Assembly: GCA_034440575.1 (NCBI GenBank) | Contig: JAOTOL010001551.1 | Location: forward strand, 1,456,501-1,520,500 | DNA from: Imbricaverruca yamaguchii | Taxonomy: Eukaryota > Arthropoda > Thecostraca > Neoverrucidae | Direction of reading: 5' to 3' | Length of the DNA: 64,000 nucleotides | Part shown: piece after piece, positions 12,001 to 22,900 of the stretch | How the letters are laid out: the number at the start of each line of letters is the position of its first letter | How positions within the stretch are numbered: position 1 is the stretch's first letter | Made by a program: the position numbers and the translations under genes | The notes under the pieces: generated by a model | Database searches by the model: none | Seen by the model: the letters and a program-made list of their open reading frames with translations, nothing else | What the model was told of the DNA's origin: nothing

Positions 12001-15000
12001 TGTGGTGGTGAAAACTGAGATCCCCGACATCGATCTCCCCAAGTTGTCTGGGGACCTGAAGGTGGAGAAGGTGACGCTCCCTGATGGCAAAATTAAGAAC
12101 ATGCTGAACCAAAGTTTCAAAGCGAACGCTGAACTGCCTCTGCCGAAGTTGTCAGGAGCAGATATTGATGACATCAGGCTTCCGGATGGATCAGTCAAAA
12201 CATCTTTCAAGCCGAAAGCTGGTTTCAAGTGGCCGAAAATATCACTGCCTTCTCTGCAGATGCCTGACTGGGAGTTTGGAAGCAGAGATCGCTCACCAAG
12301 CCCTGAGCGAAAGGGGAAAGCAGATGGAGACTTCAGCTTTGGCGTGAAGATGCCTTCATTTGGTTTTGGGAAGGGTGTCAAGGTTCCGAAGTTCGATGGT
12401 CTTGATGGTATGCTGGAGTACCTCCTTCCTAAAGCCGACCTGCCGAAATTGCGGATTCGTGACAACACCGAGGTTGATGTCATTGACCTGCCTGCCATGA
12501 AGGGCAGAAATGTGGTGGTGAAAACTGAGATCCCAGACATCGATCTCCCCAAGTTGTCTGGGGACCTGAAGGTGGAGAAGGTGACGCTCCCTGATGGCAA
12601 AATTAAGAACATGCTGAACCAAAGTTTCAAAGCGAACGCTGAACTGCCTCTGCCGAAGTTGTCAGGAGCAGATATTGATGACGTCAAGCTTCCGGATGGG
12701 TCAGTCAAAACATCTTTCAAGCCGAAAGCTGGTTTCAAGTGGCCGAAAATATCACTGCCTTCTCTGCAGATGCCTGACTGGGAGTTTGGGAGCAGAGATC
12801 GCTCACCAAGCCCTGAGCGAAAGGGGAAAGGAGATGGAGACTTCAGCTTTGGCGTGAAGATGCCTTCATTTGGTTTCGGGAAAGGTGTGAAGCTGCCCAA
12901 GTTTGAAGATGTCAAAGGTGATCCGGGCATTGAGGGCATTGGTGAGTTTGTGATGCGCCTGATTCCAAAGGAAGAATTGCCGTCGTTAATGTTTACTGAC
13001 ACATCTGAGGTTCATGTGGACATTTCATCTCCGGACAGTAGGAAACTTGTTGTTTCTTCAAACATGAGAGACACGGATTTGGCTCAGCTTCCCGTCAGTG
13101 CAGCTGCTAGTGTGACGGAAGGTGACCATGGGCATAAGGTGTCCCAGACTTACGTCATTAATCCGAAACTGGACATTCCCGAAGTTTCTGATGCATGTGT
13201 CGTCGAGACAGAGCTCCCGGATGGCACTATTCGGAAAACATACAGGCCTCGTGGTGGTCTGAAGTGGCCGGAGATCCACATGCCTCTGGTCCGAAGGCAT
13301 GCGTTGTCGGTGGATGGTTCAGCAGAGCAGCTGGAAGGTGCTGAAATTGGCGAGAAAGATTCCAATTACAGCTTCAAGCTACCATCGTTCAGTTTCAAGA
13401 AGGGTACAAAGGTGCCCAAGGTGGAGGGGCTGGATGGTCTGCTGGAATACCTCCTACCGGAGCGGGTCCTGCCGAATCTACGCATACGAGATACCTCCGA
13501 GGTAGACGTCATCGACATGCCTGCATCTCAGACGCGGGAGGTGCAGGTGCGTACCGATATTCCTGAATTGGATCTTCCGAAGTTGCCCAAGGGAAGCAAT
13601 GTCGTAACAGTGTCCCTGCCGGACGGCGGTCGGAAGCACACACTTTGTCAATCGTTCCCCTGCAACGCAGAATTGGCGCTGCCACGGGTGCGTGGGGCCG
13701 ATGTTTCGGAGGCCACTCTTCCCAACGGCGATATAAAAGCTACGTACAAGCCCAGGCAAGGCTTCAAATGGCCCAAGATCTCGCTCCCGAGCCTGCGTCT
13801 TCCGGACTGGGAGTTCCGGTCTGGCGATCGTTCGCCCAGCCCTGAGCGTAGTTCAGCGCGCTCCAGGATGACTTTAAAAAAGCCAAAGTTTGACAGCATC
13901 TCTGACCTTCTGACCGGCCTGGTACCAAAGGGCAAGCTGTCGTCCATCAAGTTCAAGGAAAATTCAACTGTTGAAGTAGAGAGCCTCCCCTCTGGTCAGC
14001 GACACCTGATTATTACGACGGAAGTGTGTGACGCTGACTTGCCGATGCTTCCTACAGACGCCAATGTTGAGTTTGAAACCTTGCCCTCAGGCAAGAAACG
14101 CAAAGTGTGGAGGCAGTTCTTCGATGTTGACCCTGAGTTTGACATCCCGGAGGTTGGCGGAACGAAAGTCGAAGAGACAGTGATGCCGGATGGCTCGGTT
14201 AGGACGTCTTACAAGCCGAAGGATGGCTTCAAGTGGCCCGAGTTTGATATGCCAAAGTTTCACCTCCCGGGTTGGGAGTGGAAGAAGTCTAGTGCCGAAG
14301 TGTCTGCCAGTCCAGAGGTAGCCGTGAAGACAAAGCCACTGTCCAGTAAGAAACCAATGAAGAAGCCCCCCAACTTCTTAGGAATCGATGGTGTGCTTGA
14401 GTATTTACTGCCAGAAGATAAGCTAGGTAAGCTGCGGCTGCGTGATACCTCTGAGGTCGAGGTTGTTGACATGCCCGGGATGAAGATTCGGGACGTTGTT
14501 GTGCGGACTGAAGTACAGCGCTCTGACATTCCCAAGCTTCCCGCTGACCTTCCTGTGCTGCAGGTAGCGCGCCCTTCAGGTCGTTCTGCTCAGGTCATCG
14601 AACATGTAGTAAAAGCCGATTCAGATCTAGCCTTGCCCACCTGTTCTTCAGCAGATGTTACCACCGACACGATGCCGGATGGGTCGTTCCGGACTGTTTA
14701 CCGGCCTCGCAAGGGCACCAAGTGGCCAAAGCTGAAGCTCCCTGTGCTGCAGATGCCTGACTGGGAGTTCAAATCTTCAAAGGTGCGCTCGCGCTCTCCA
14801 AGTCCTGTCAGCGACGAAGAGGGTCGCTTCTCGTTCTCGGGTCTGTTCTCGCGCTTCTTGCCGTCATTCAACAAAGATAAGGTAGAGCTTGAAGTTGAGG
14901 ATGATCCGGTGCTTGGTCGTCAGTTTGTCGTCAAGACGGAGGTGCCGGACGATGAGCTGGTCAACGTGCCTGAAGGCGCAAACATCCAGATGGAGGCGCT

Positions 15001-18000
15001 GCCCGATGGTCGAGAGAGACGCGTCTGGCGTCAGCCAGTAACAACTGAGATCAAGTTGGACTCTCCGGATATCGAGCTGACGGAAGAAGTGTTGCCTGAT
15101 GGCCGCATTCGGAAGACAGTGAAGCCGAAGGCCGGCTTCGAGTGGCCTTCGTTTTCGTTCGGGTTCGGCACTAAGAAGAAAGCCGAGACTGAGGAGGCAC
15201 CGAGCAATGTGTTGGCTGATATGATTCCAGAGGCACAATTACCTAAGGTAAAGTTCCTCGACACTTCCGAAATTGAGCTAGTGGAGCTACCGGAGGGAAA
15301 ACGACAAGTTGTGATCGTAACTGAAGTCACGGACGATAACATTAGTCAGCTTCCTGCAGGATCTAAAGTCCAGGATGATGTATTGCCTGACGGTCGTAAG
15401 CGGAAGGTCTGGTATCAGTACTTCGACGTGGAAGAAACTTATATAATGCCAAGATTTGAGACTGTGGAAGTTGTGGAGGTCGTCCTACCTGATGGTAGTA
15501 AGAAGAAGACGTTGAAACCGAAAGTGGGTGTTATTTGGTCGGGCATTCCAAAGCAAATCAAACGTAAGCCGAGTGAACCCAAATTAATTGCTTCAAAGGC
15601 TCCGAAAACCTCGAAGATCCCGGTGCGTGAAGGGAAGTCACCCAAACCGGAAGCCGCTAAACGGAAGTCAAGCAAATCTAAGGACGAAGAAACATCCGGT
15701 AAGCCAGGGGCAGCAATGACTAGCTTCATGCTCTCAATGGTGCATCCTGACGGCTTGGAAATTGTGCGGGATAGTGTGATGGAGGAGAAACCTGCAGAGC
15801 TCATGTTGGACATCCATGCGGGTAAGCATCCGGCTGCTGACCGCGGACCGGAGTCTCCATCAAAGAAACAACGGCCTGATTTCTCCACAGCAGCAGAGCC
15901 AGTGACCGAGAAGACGCGGGACAAAGAGTCGCCGACTAAAATCCCGAAGATGGTTGTCAAGCCATCAGCTGATGCTCCGATAAAGGTGCGGCCGGGTTCG
16001 ACGAAAGCTGCGGACATCCCTTCGCCGACAGCTTCCGAAGTAGATATCTCACAGGTTCTGTCAGCATCTGAAATCGAGAAAATGCTGGCCCCTCTTGACG
16101 ACATCCTCAAGGAGGACGAACCCGACGCGCTAAAGAAGTCCAAGATACCAAAGAAGAAGCCAGCACCGCCACCACGTGGCGCGCCGAAGCCTGCGCCGCG
16201 CACTCCCCCCTCGTCGCCCAAAGATTTGGACATCCCCGTGGCTGAAAGCATCCATCTTCACCAGGTGGTCGAACGTACAGTCTGCCAGAGCGATGACGAG
16301 CTAGACGATCCCGATCCGGGCTCTGTGCCTGCCGGTGCCGATGTAGAGATCCAGGAGCAGCCAGACGGCAGCGTGCGTCGCATCTACAAGCGCATGGTGG
16401 TGTCATCAGACGTGGATGTGCCATCTATGATTTTGCGGTTCCCAGATTACACCGTTCAGGAGGAACGCGCACCGGACGGCTCCATACACCGTATCATACG
16501 TAGGGTAATCACTACAGAGGAGTTCAGTGATCTTCCTGAGGGCGGTCAGGTGGAAGAGGAGAGGCAGCCTGATGGCTCGATCCAAAAGGTCTGGAAGCAG
16601 ATACTTTCACCTGGTCACCCAGACTATGAGATACCGGACGATGATGAAACGGAGGTTAGAGAGGAACTGCTGCCGGACGGGAGCCTGGTGCGGAGGGTCA
16701 GCCGCCGACGACGCCCCTGGGCTGGGGTCGGTCAGGTTGTGCCTGAGGGAGAGGAAGTAACTGAAGAAGTCCAGCCAGATGGCTCTGTGATACGAAGGAT
16801 TGTCAAAAGACGAATTGTGACAACCACCTCACAAGAGCCAGATTTTGAAGTCCCAGAAGGAGCTGAAGTGACTGAAGAAGTTCAACCAGATGGGTCCATA
16901 ATTCGTAGGATTATCAGAAGACGCATCATAACAACTACGGAGGATCCAGAGTTTCAAGTCCCCGAGGGGGCAGAAGTCACCGAAGAGGTTCAACCAGATG
17001 GATCTGTGATACGGAGGATTATTAGGAGGCGGAATGTTACCATGACTTCTGAAGGGCCCGAGTTTGAAGTTCCAGAGGGGGCTGAAGTGACTGAAGAAGT
17101 TCAACCGGATGGGTCCATAATCCGTAAGATTATCAGAAGACGCGTCATAACAACTACGGAGGATCCAGAGTTTCAAGTCCCCGAGGGGGCAGAAGTCACC
17201 GAAGAGGTTCAACCAGATGGATCTGTGATACGGAGGATTATTAGGAGGCGGATTGTAACCACGACTTCTGAAGGGCCCGAGTTTGAAGTTCCAGAGGGGG
17301 CTGAAGTGACTGAAGAAGTTCAACCAGATGGGTCCATAATCCGTAAGATTATCAGAAGACGCGTCATAACAACTACGGAGGATCCAGAGTTTCAAGTTCC
17401 CGAGGGGGCAGAAGTCACCGAAGAGGTTCAACCAGATGGGTCTGTGATACGGAGGATTATCAGAAGGCGGATTGTTACAACTACCTCGGACGACCCCGAG
17501 TTTGAAGTTCCAGAGGGAGCTGAAGTGACGGAAGAAGTTCAACCAGATGGGTCTGTCATCCGCAGAATTATCAGAAGACGTGTCGTTACAACTACTTCAG
17601 AAGTGCCAGAGTTTGAAGTGCCTGAGGGAGCCGAGGTGACTGTAGAGGTTCAGCCAGATGGTTCTGTGATACGCAAGGTGATCCGACGTCGTGTAGTAGC
17701 GTCGGACCCCTATCAAGGCATCCCGGAGGACGCCGAGGTGACTGAGGAGACACTTCCTGATGGAACTGTTCGTCGTATCATCAGGCGAACAGTCGTCACA
17801 ACATCTATTCCGGAGGCTGATGTTCCGGAGGGCGCCGAGTTTTCGGAGGAAACCCTGCCGGACGGCACTGTCCGCCGCATCACCCGTCGTATCCTCGAGC
17901 TCTCGGAGAGCGAGCCCGTGCCGGCCGACACAGAGACGATAGAGGAGGACACACCTGACGGCCGCGTCAGACGTATCATACGGCGTCGGATCGTCACCAC

Positions 18001-19151
18001 GACGGAGGCGCCCGAGATTGAGGTTCCTGAGGGAGCCGAGGTGTCTGAAGAGCGCCTGCCGGACGGCACAGTGCGCCGTGTGATACGCCGACGTGTCGTT
18101 ACCGCCACGCTCGCGCCGGGCGACGAACCCGACGACGCCGAGGTGACGGAGGAGACCCTCCCAGATGGCACGGTCCGTCGTATCGTGCGGCGGCGCGTTG
18201 TCACCACGGAGGTTGGACCCTCCGACAGTGTGCCCGACGGCACCGAAGTGGTCACCCAAACTCTGCCCGACGGCACTGTGCAGAGAACTGTGCGGCGTCG
18301 CGTCGTTCACGGCGCTGACTCCCTCCCGGACACGGACGTCACCGAGTCCGAGCTCACGTCACCGGGTGGGACTCGGCGTGTGGTGTGCCACCGCGTTGTC
18401 AAAATGCCCACCATCGATCTTGGTACGCGAGTGGTCGAGGTGGACCCCAGTCGCCTCGCCAGCGCGCCTGAGGGCGATGCGGAGATTCACGAGGAGGCCT
18501 TGCCCGACGGCTCGATCCGTCGCATCATCCGACGCAGGATCATCCGCAATGTATCTGACATCGACCTGGACAATCTGCCGCCCGGCTGCACGGTGGAGGA
18601 GCAGCAGCAGCCGGACGGCTCAGTCATCAAGGTGGTCCGCCGGCGCACCGTGCGCACCGTGATGACCTCTGACGTCACCAGCGTGCCGCAGGGCCTTGAA
18701 GTGGAGGAGCAGACTCTGCCAGACGGACGCCTGTGCCGCACGATTCGACGGCCTTATGACGGCGAGTTGCCGGTGCCAGCCGGCGCCGAAGTGGTGGAGG
18801 GAACTGACGCCGGTACCCAGTCCCGCCGGTACCTCCAGTGGGTCGTTTTTGGCGACGATGTCCCCGAGACGTTACGCGGGCTCCTTGATCTGCCGGCGGT
18901 CGGAGGCGACGCGTGGCGGCTGGCGGGCGACGAGCTGCTCTCCTCATCCCCATCCGACATTCCCGAGCAGGTGGAGACGGAGGTGCTGCCGGACGGCACC
19001 GTCCGTCGGGTGGTCCGCCGCTCCACCGTGCTCACCACCCAGTTCATGCCGCCCGAGGCCGCCGCACCGGCGGACTTCCAGCAGCAGACCCTCGCTGACG
19101 GCAGCGCGCGGCGCGTGATGCGCCGCGCGGCCGCCGACACCACTGTCGAAG
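1..19151 (+). CDS. Giant repetitive exon of a very large cytoskeletal-type protein (ankyrin giant-exon candidate), 5' partial
   Basis: The reading frame is open from base 3 at the window edge, so the Met at 126 is not a start. It runs, allowing two one-base insertions at 8469 and 8741, to a donor AAG|GTACTT at 19151/19152, about 6,380 codons. In order it has ~31 units of a 170-residue repeat (to ~15,535), a Lys/Pro/Ser-rich unstructured linker (~15,540-16,260) and ~26 units of a 36-residue PDG repeat (~16,300-19,140). There is no signal peptide, membrane segment or catalytic motif. Each long unit ends in an RSPSPER linker, a likely proline-directed phosphosite. A giant uninterrupted exon feeding RR-V-PDG tails resembles the giant exons of invertebrate ankyrins, which organise axonal microtubule and spectrin lattices; that identity is inferred. 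The long unit also resembles AHNAK/periaxin repeats in composition. If left unspliced the frame would end at TAA 19211-19213. Confidence 0.85.
132..12873 (+). repeat. Tandem array of 510-bp (170-residue) coding repeat, ~25 near-regular units
   Basis: Unit starts (codons for KMPSFGF or variant) fall near 132, 648, 1158, 1668, 2178, 2688, 3198, 3699, 4209, 4698, 5208, 5724, 6240, 6735, 7245, 7755, 8265, 8776, 9286, 9796, 10306, 10816, 11326, 11836 and 12346. The spacing is almost always exactly 510 bp, which keeps frame. A unit reads: basic-aromatic KMPSFGFGKGVKVPKF, hydrophobic LDGMLEYLLPEADLPKLRI, three strand-turn-strand modules (NTEVDVIDLPDMKG..., KVTLPDGKIKN..., DIKLPDGSVKTSF...), then GFKWPKISLPSLQMPDWEF and a charged SPSP linker. 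Units at 648-3698 and 6840-12873 are nearly identical at DNA level, while 4209-6735 are much more diverged. That pattern indicates recent amplification and gene conversion at both sides of an older core. Confidence 0.95.
8469..8741 (+). other. Two +1 frameshifts within one repeat unit
   Basis: Comparison with every neighbouring unit shows an extra G at 8469 (CCCCGAAG instead of CCCCAAG) and an extra A in the run at 8739-8741 (GCGAAACGG instead of GCGAACGG, as at 2641-2660). The reading frame moves from codon positions 0 to 1 to 2 modulo 3, and repeat-consistent protein continues in all three stretches. The apparent Met at 8594 is off-frame. Because both changes are single-base insertions in a long repeat array where short reads cannot be placed, uncorrected assembly error is more likely than loss of function. 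Confidence 0.85.
12874..15535 (+). repeat. Degenerate long-repeat units at the array's 3' edge
   Basis: Six further units are recognisable by position of the LPKLRIRDTSEVDVID-type module, the PDG turns and the GFKWP tail, starting near 12856, 13377, 13867, 14350, 14870 and 15205. The 12856 unit diverges right after its first 14 codons. The 14870 unit lacks the N-terminal basic-aromatic segment and the IDGLLEYLLP stretch. The last unit (VLADMIPEAQLPKVKFLDTSE...) lacks the DWEF-SPSP linker and runs into the Lys/Pro-rich linker region. Decay toward the edge is typical of arrays homogenised by unequal exchange in their interior. Confidence 0.8.
16300..19140 (+). repeat. Array of ~26 PDG repeats of about 36 residues
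   Basis: Each unit follows the plan VPEGAEVTEE-x-x-PDG-[ST]-[VI]-x-R-x-I-x-RRR-[VI]-[VT]-TTT followed by a short acidic spacer. Units are diverged at both ends and near identical from about 16,850 to 17,640. There two alternating spacer types (TEDPEFQ and TSEGPEFE) create a two-unit higher-order repeat of about 219 bp, visible as recurrence of the same DNA near 17051 and 17270. The strong alternation of beta-branched and arginine residues around a PDG turn predicts basic beta-hairpins separated by acidic loops. RR-V...PDG motifs also occur in C-terminal tails of ankyrins, which is the main reason for the ankyrin suggestion. Confidence 0.9.
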
Positions 19152-19979
19152 GTACTTGGACGAAGCGCTTGCCTGCTGATTGCAATGGTCGCCGACCGGG
19201 CGGCCGACACTAACGCGTGCCGTCGGCCTAGTCGGTCGGTGAGAGAGCACTCGGAATGGGCTTGCGGGTGCGAGACGCTCCACTCGGCGAAGCAGCCGGC
19301 CGCCGTCTGTGTTGCTCCACTAACCGTGTAGAGGTGTTAGCCTGCTTCTGTCCCACTCTGTGCGTCGGACCACGTGGCGTCACTGGCCTAGCGCGCTTCT
19401 CACGCCCCAGCCGCCACGGTCGGCCTCCGTCGGACGCGCGCCGCCGCGGCCGACGGAGGCCCATCTTGGCGGCGTCTGTGTGGCGCGCCGGCTCTCGTCG
19501 CCGACGACGGCCGCCGTGACGCCACGCGACGCCCCGAACGCGACGTTCTCCTTCTGTCACTCTCCACTGCATCGGCATGCGGACGGGTGTGGCAGCCGAA
19601 CGGCTGTGCCATGAACTATAGTTTCGCAGGTGGCGGGCGCCCCCCTCCGCAGCTGATGCCGCCTTCCTTTTGCAGGTGCACACCTGTCCGCCATATCGTG
19701 TCTGTTTGTCATGCTTTGTCAATGTCTGTGCCGATGTCTGTGTCAAGGAATGTGCGAAGGTATGAATGAATGGATGAGAGTCATCCTTGATCCTCGACTC
19801 ATGTCACTCAGTCCTTTTCCGAGTTTAAACAGAAAACGTTTCAGCTGTCTGTGAATATTTATGAACATAGCAAATTATACATGCTACTATTAACCATGCC
19901 AGTGTAGAGATGGCAGCACATATCAGTGGCCGGAAGCGATGGACGGGTTCTAACCGGCATTTGTGTACTAACTTTATAG
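19152..19979 (+). other. Intron joining the two giant exons (828 bp)
   Basis: The donor is AAG|GTACTT at 19152; the acceptor is TTTATAG|AT ending at 19979, preceded by GTACTAAC, a near-perfect branch-site consensus ~10 bases upstream. The upstream exon ends after the first base of a codon and the downstream exon supplies two, restoring GAT (Asp) and keeping both long frames open. The ATG at 19910 therefore lies inside the intron and is not a start. The rest of the intron is GC-rich and holds no other supported feature. Confidence 0.85.
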
Positions 19980-22900
19980 ATTTCGAGAGCTCGCGAGCGG
20001 TTCCTACTCCTGCCCCACGTGGTTTCCATCCAGAACCCAGTCCACCAAAATCCGACGTGACATCATCTGTAGCAGCGACCCGACTATTGACATCGTCAGA
20101 AACGACTGTGACGTCATCTGTGGCTGAGACGCGGAGTGGCGTAGAGGAGAGACTGGGAAGCTACGCGAGCCGGCGCAGCTTCTGGGAAGACGTGAGTCGC
20201 GGCTCCCAGGACGACTCCGATGCGCTGCGCCACTCACAGGACTCGTCGCGTTCTCTCAGTCCGTCGGCGGGTCCCAGAGACAGCAGCGAGGACGACGGCC
20301 AGCCGCCGTCGGGCCCGTCCTCCGGCGACGACGGCGACGACGGCGGCGCCGGCGGCCTGGTGAACGTGGCGTTTCTGGGCGAGAGCGAAGTCGACCGGAT
20401 CGAGGAGCACCTGGCCCGCGCATCCAGTCCGTACGAGGTGCGGCGCGACGCCGACGAGGACGTGGACGTGTCGGCGGCGGATGTGGCCACAAAGCGAGGC
20501 CTGTTCGAGCGAGAAATCGAGCGCGAGACAGAGGCGGCACGCCATCAGCCGTTAGCACGCCGTGGTCAGGACAGCGACGCTTCTGTGCCGGCGACAGATA
20601 CGTCGCGACCAAGACGGCCGAAGCCATCCAAAGGCGGGGCAACCGACGATGACGAGTCGCAGTCGACAGCACAAGACGAGGATGAAATGGTGCCGAAATC
20701 GGATGCGGAAGAACGGCGGCGTTCAGACCTGGGCCCGCCGGAAACGGGTGACGACATGGACAGCGTGGAGCGGGAGGGACCCTTCGTCCCGATGGCATCC
20801 GTGGGGCCAGAGCGTGAGAGAGGAGAGACGGCGGAGGCGACGAAGCGGACTGAAGCGACGCAGTTTCGTCCTGATACTGCGCCGGTGACACGCGAGGGCG
20901 AACGCAGCGTCCTGGATGTGGTGGACACACGCACAACCGAACTTTACGCCGTTCAACACGAAATGAAGGAGGCCAGCTCGTTTTCTGCTGCGCCTTGCGA
21001 CGCCCCCGAACTGTCGGCTGAGGCACCGGTGCCGGAGACTGAGGGCACAGGAGACGAGCAGCGCGCTGAAAGGCACCGTGAGCACCGTGTGTCTGAGACG
21101 GAGCACAAGTACATCTGCGAACACCTGGACCGTATCGATGACGTGGACGATGAGAAGGTGGATCTAGACGATCGTTCAGCGGATGACGACGAGTTGCTAA
21201 GTGAACACCTGCGAGCCCTGAGTAGCCCACCGGAGGACGAGCCGTCCTCAAGCGCCGAAGACGCGTCTGGGAAGGTGGTGGACGCGCCGCCTGTCCCGCG
21301 GGACCTGCTGCAGCCGTCAGCGCCGGAGCTGGAGTACGTCTCTCCGTCCGAACCCAGTGGCGCAGTACCTCAACAATACCAATTCTACAATGATGAGAAT
21401 GACTCGTTGCAAGAGGACACCACACACCACGACGACACGCTACTTGGTCTCCATGATGACGAGCACGCAGTGGAACCGAGCCCTGAAGGGGCACCGGATG
21501 AGACGGAAGCTCGGACCACATTTCAGTCATATCACTATCTTCCATCGTCTGAGCCGGAACATCTGGAGCATGAGTCGGAGCACTACGAGCCTTTATCCAG
21601 CCGACAACCGGAGGTAATGGTCACTGACCCACCGGAGCACATAGTGATGCGCTCCGTTGATCACACCACATCTGCTGATGCCGACAGCGATCGCGAAGAG
21701 GTGTCTCTGACACGCTCGGTAGACATGACCGTGCGAGTGAGACCCTTGGATGCAGCGTCTCCGGATGCCCAAGGTCTTGAACCGGCCGCTGATGGACACG
21801 CTGCGCTGCGCTCCCCCATCTACGTCAGCACGGAGGCTTTCGTGCAGCCTGTCTGGGAGACGGCCCTCGACCACACCGAGAGCCATGATACTGAGCAGGC
21901 GCTCGACATTCCGTTGGAGCGCCAGCTGGTGCTGGAGCGGGACGAAGAGACGTCGAGCAGCTCTGGCGACGCCGGTGTGCGCGAGCGCGCTGACGTTGCC
22001 GAAGATGAGCTCGCTCCGCTGGACCGTGCGTCGCGCGACGTCAACGGCGGCGCGGTGCCCTCCTCGCTGTCGTTTGAGGACGCGCAACGGTTGGCTGCCG
22101 AGATCGTACTGGACATCAAGACCCGACTTACGGAACACCCGAAGCTGATGGCGGCCGAACAGACTGTGATGGGCACCACGACAGCCGTCGAGCCGCCACG
22201 CTGGGACGCCAGCGAGTCGGACGGTCGGCTTCACGACTCGGCGTCCTCGGATCGGGCCACCACCGAGTCGTCCGATCTGTCGCGGCTCTCTGACAGTCTG
22301 CGCGACGAAGCTGTCGGCGATGCGGAGGAGGAGGAAGGCAGGGAGGCCGCTGTCGAGAAATTGTCGGACCGTGAGGACCCTCAGGATGAATTCGGCGTTC
22401 CGCACCACCGCGAGGAAATTCAGGATTCGGAAGCTCGAGTGGAACCTGCAGGTGAAGCAGCAGCGGAAGTCACCGGCACAGACGACGCCCCGGCCGGTGC
22501 GACGTCACCGCTGCCGCGGCCAGTAGCTGACTCGGTATTCACGGCTGAGACGTCGGCGCGAGTGGACGCTTATTTGCGTCAATTGCCTGAAGAGCGTGAC
22601 AGCGAACACCGCTCGATGGTGCAGCAGGTGGCCGAGCGGAAAGCTGCTGACCTGACTCGTCCGCGCCACGTCCGCCTGGAGAGTCTGGAGATCACCGATG
22701 AGGACCTGAGAGAAAGCGGTAACGATCTATCGCCGCTGGAAAGTCATATGGAGCGGCTCCGGCAGATGTCAGTGGTGGCGCTGGATGAACACGAGATTGA
22801 GATTATGAAGGCCGATAGCCAAACGACGCACGACATCGAGGCGGATACCCACTCTGGCTATGCGGCATCTGCGGATGTCTCGACTGAAGGGCTCTTACAA

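Noticed and set aside
132..12873. AHNAK/periaxin identity for the giant exon
   Set aside because: Composition (KMPSFGF, PKISLPSL, DVDLPKL) is similar, but PDG turns, SPSP linkers and the RRR-V-PDG tail differ, and no PDZ or AHNAK C-terminus is visible. Kept only as an alternative.
19910..19979. Met at 19910 as start of a second gene
   Set aside because: It lies between a good donor and a branch site/acceptor in matching phase, so it is intronic.
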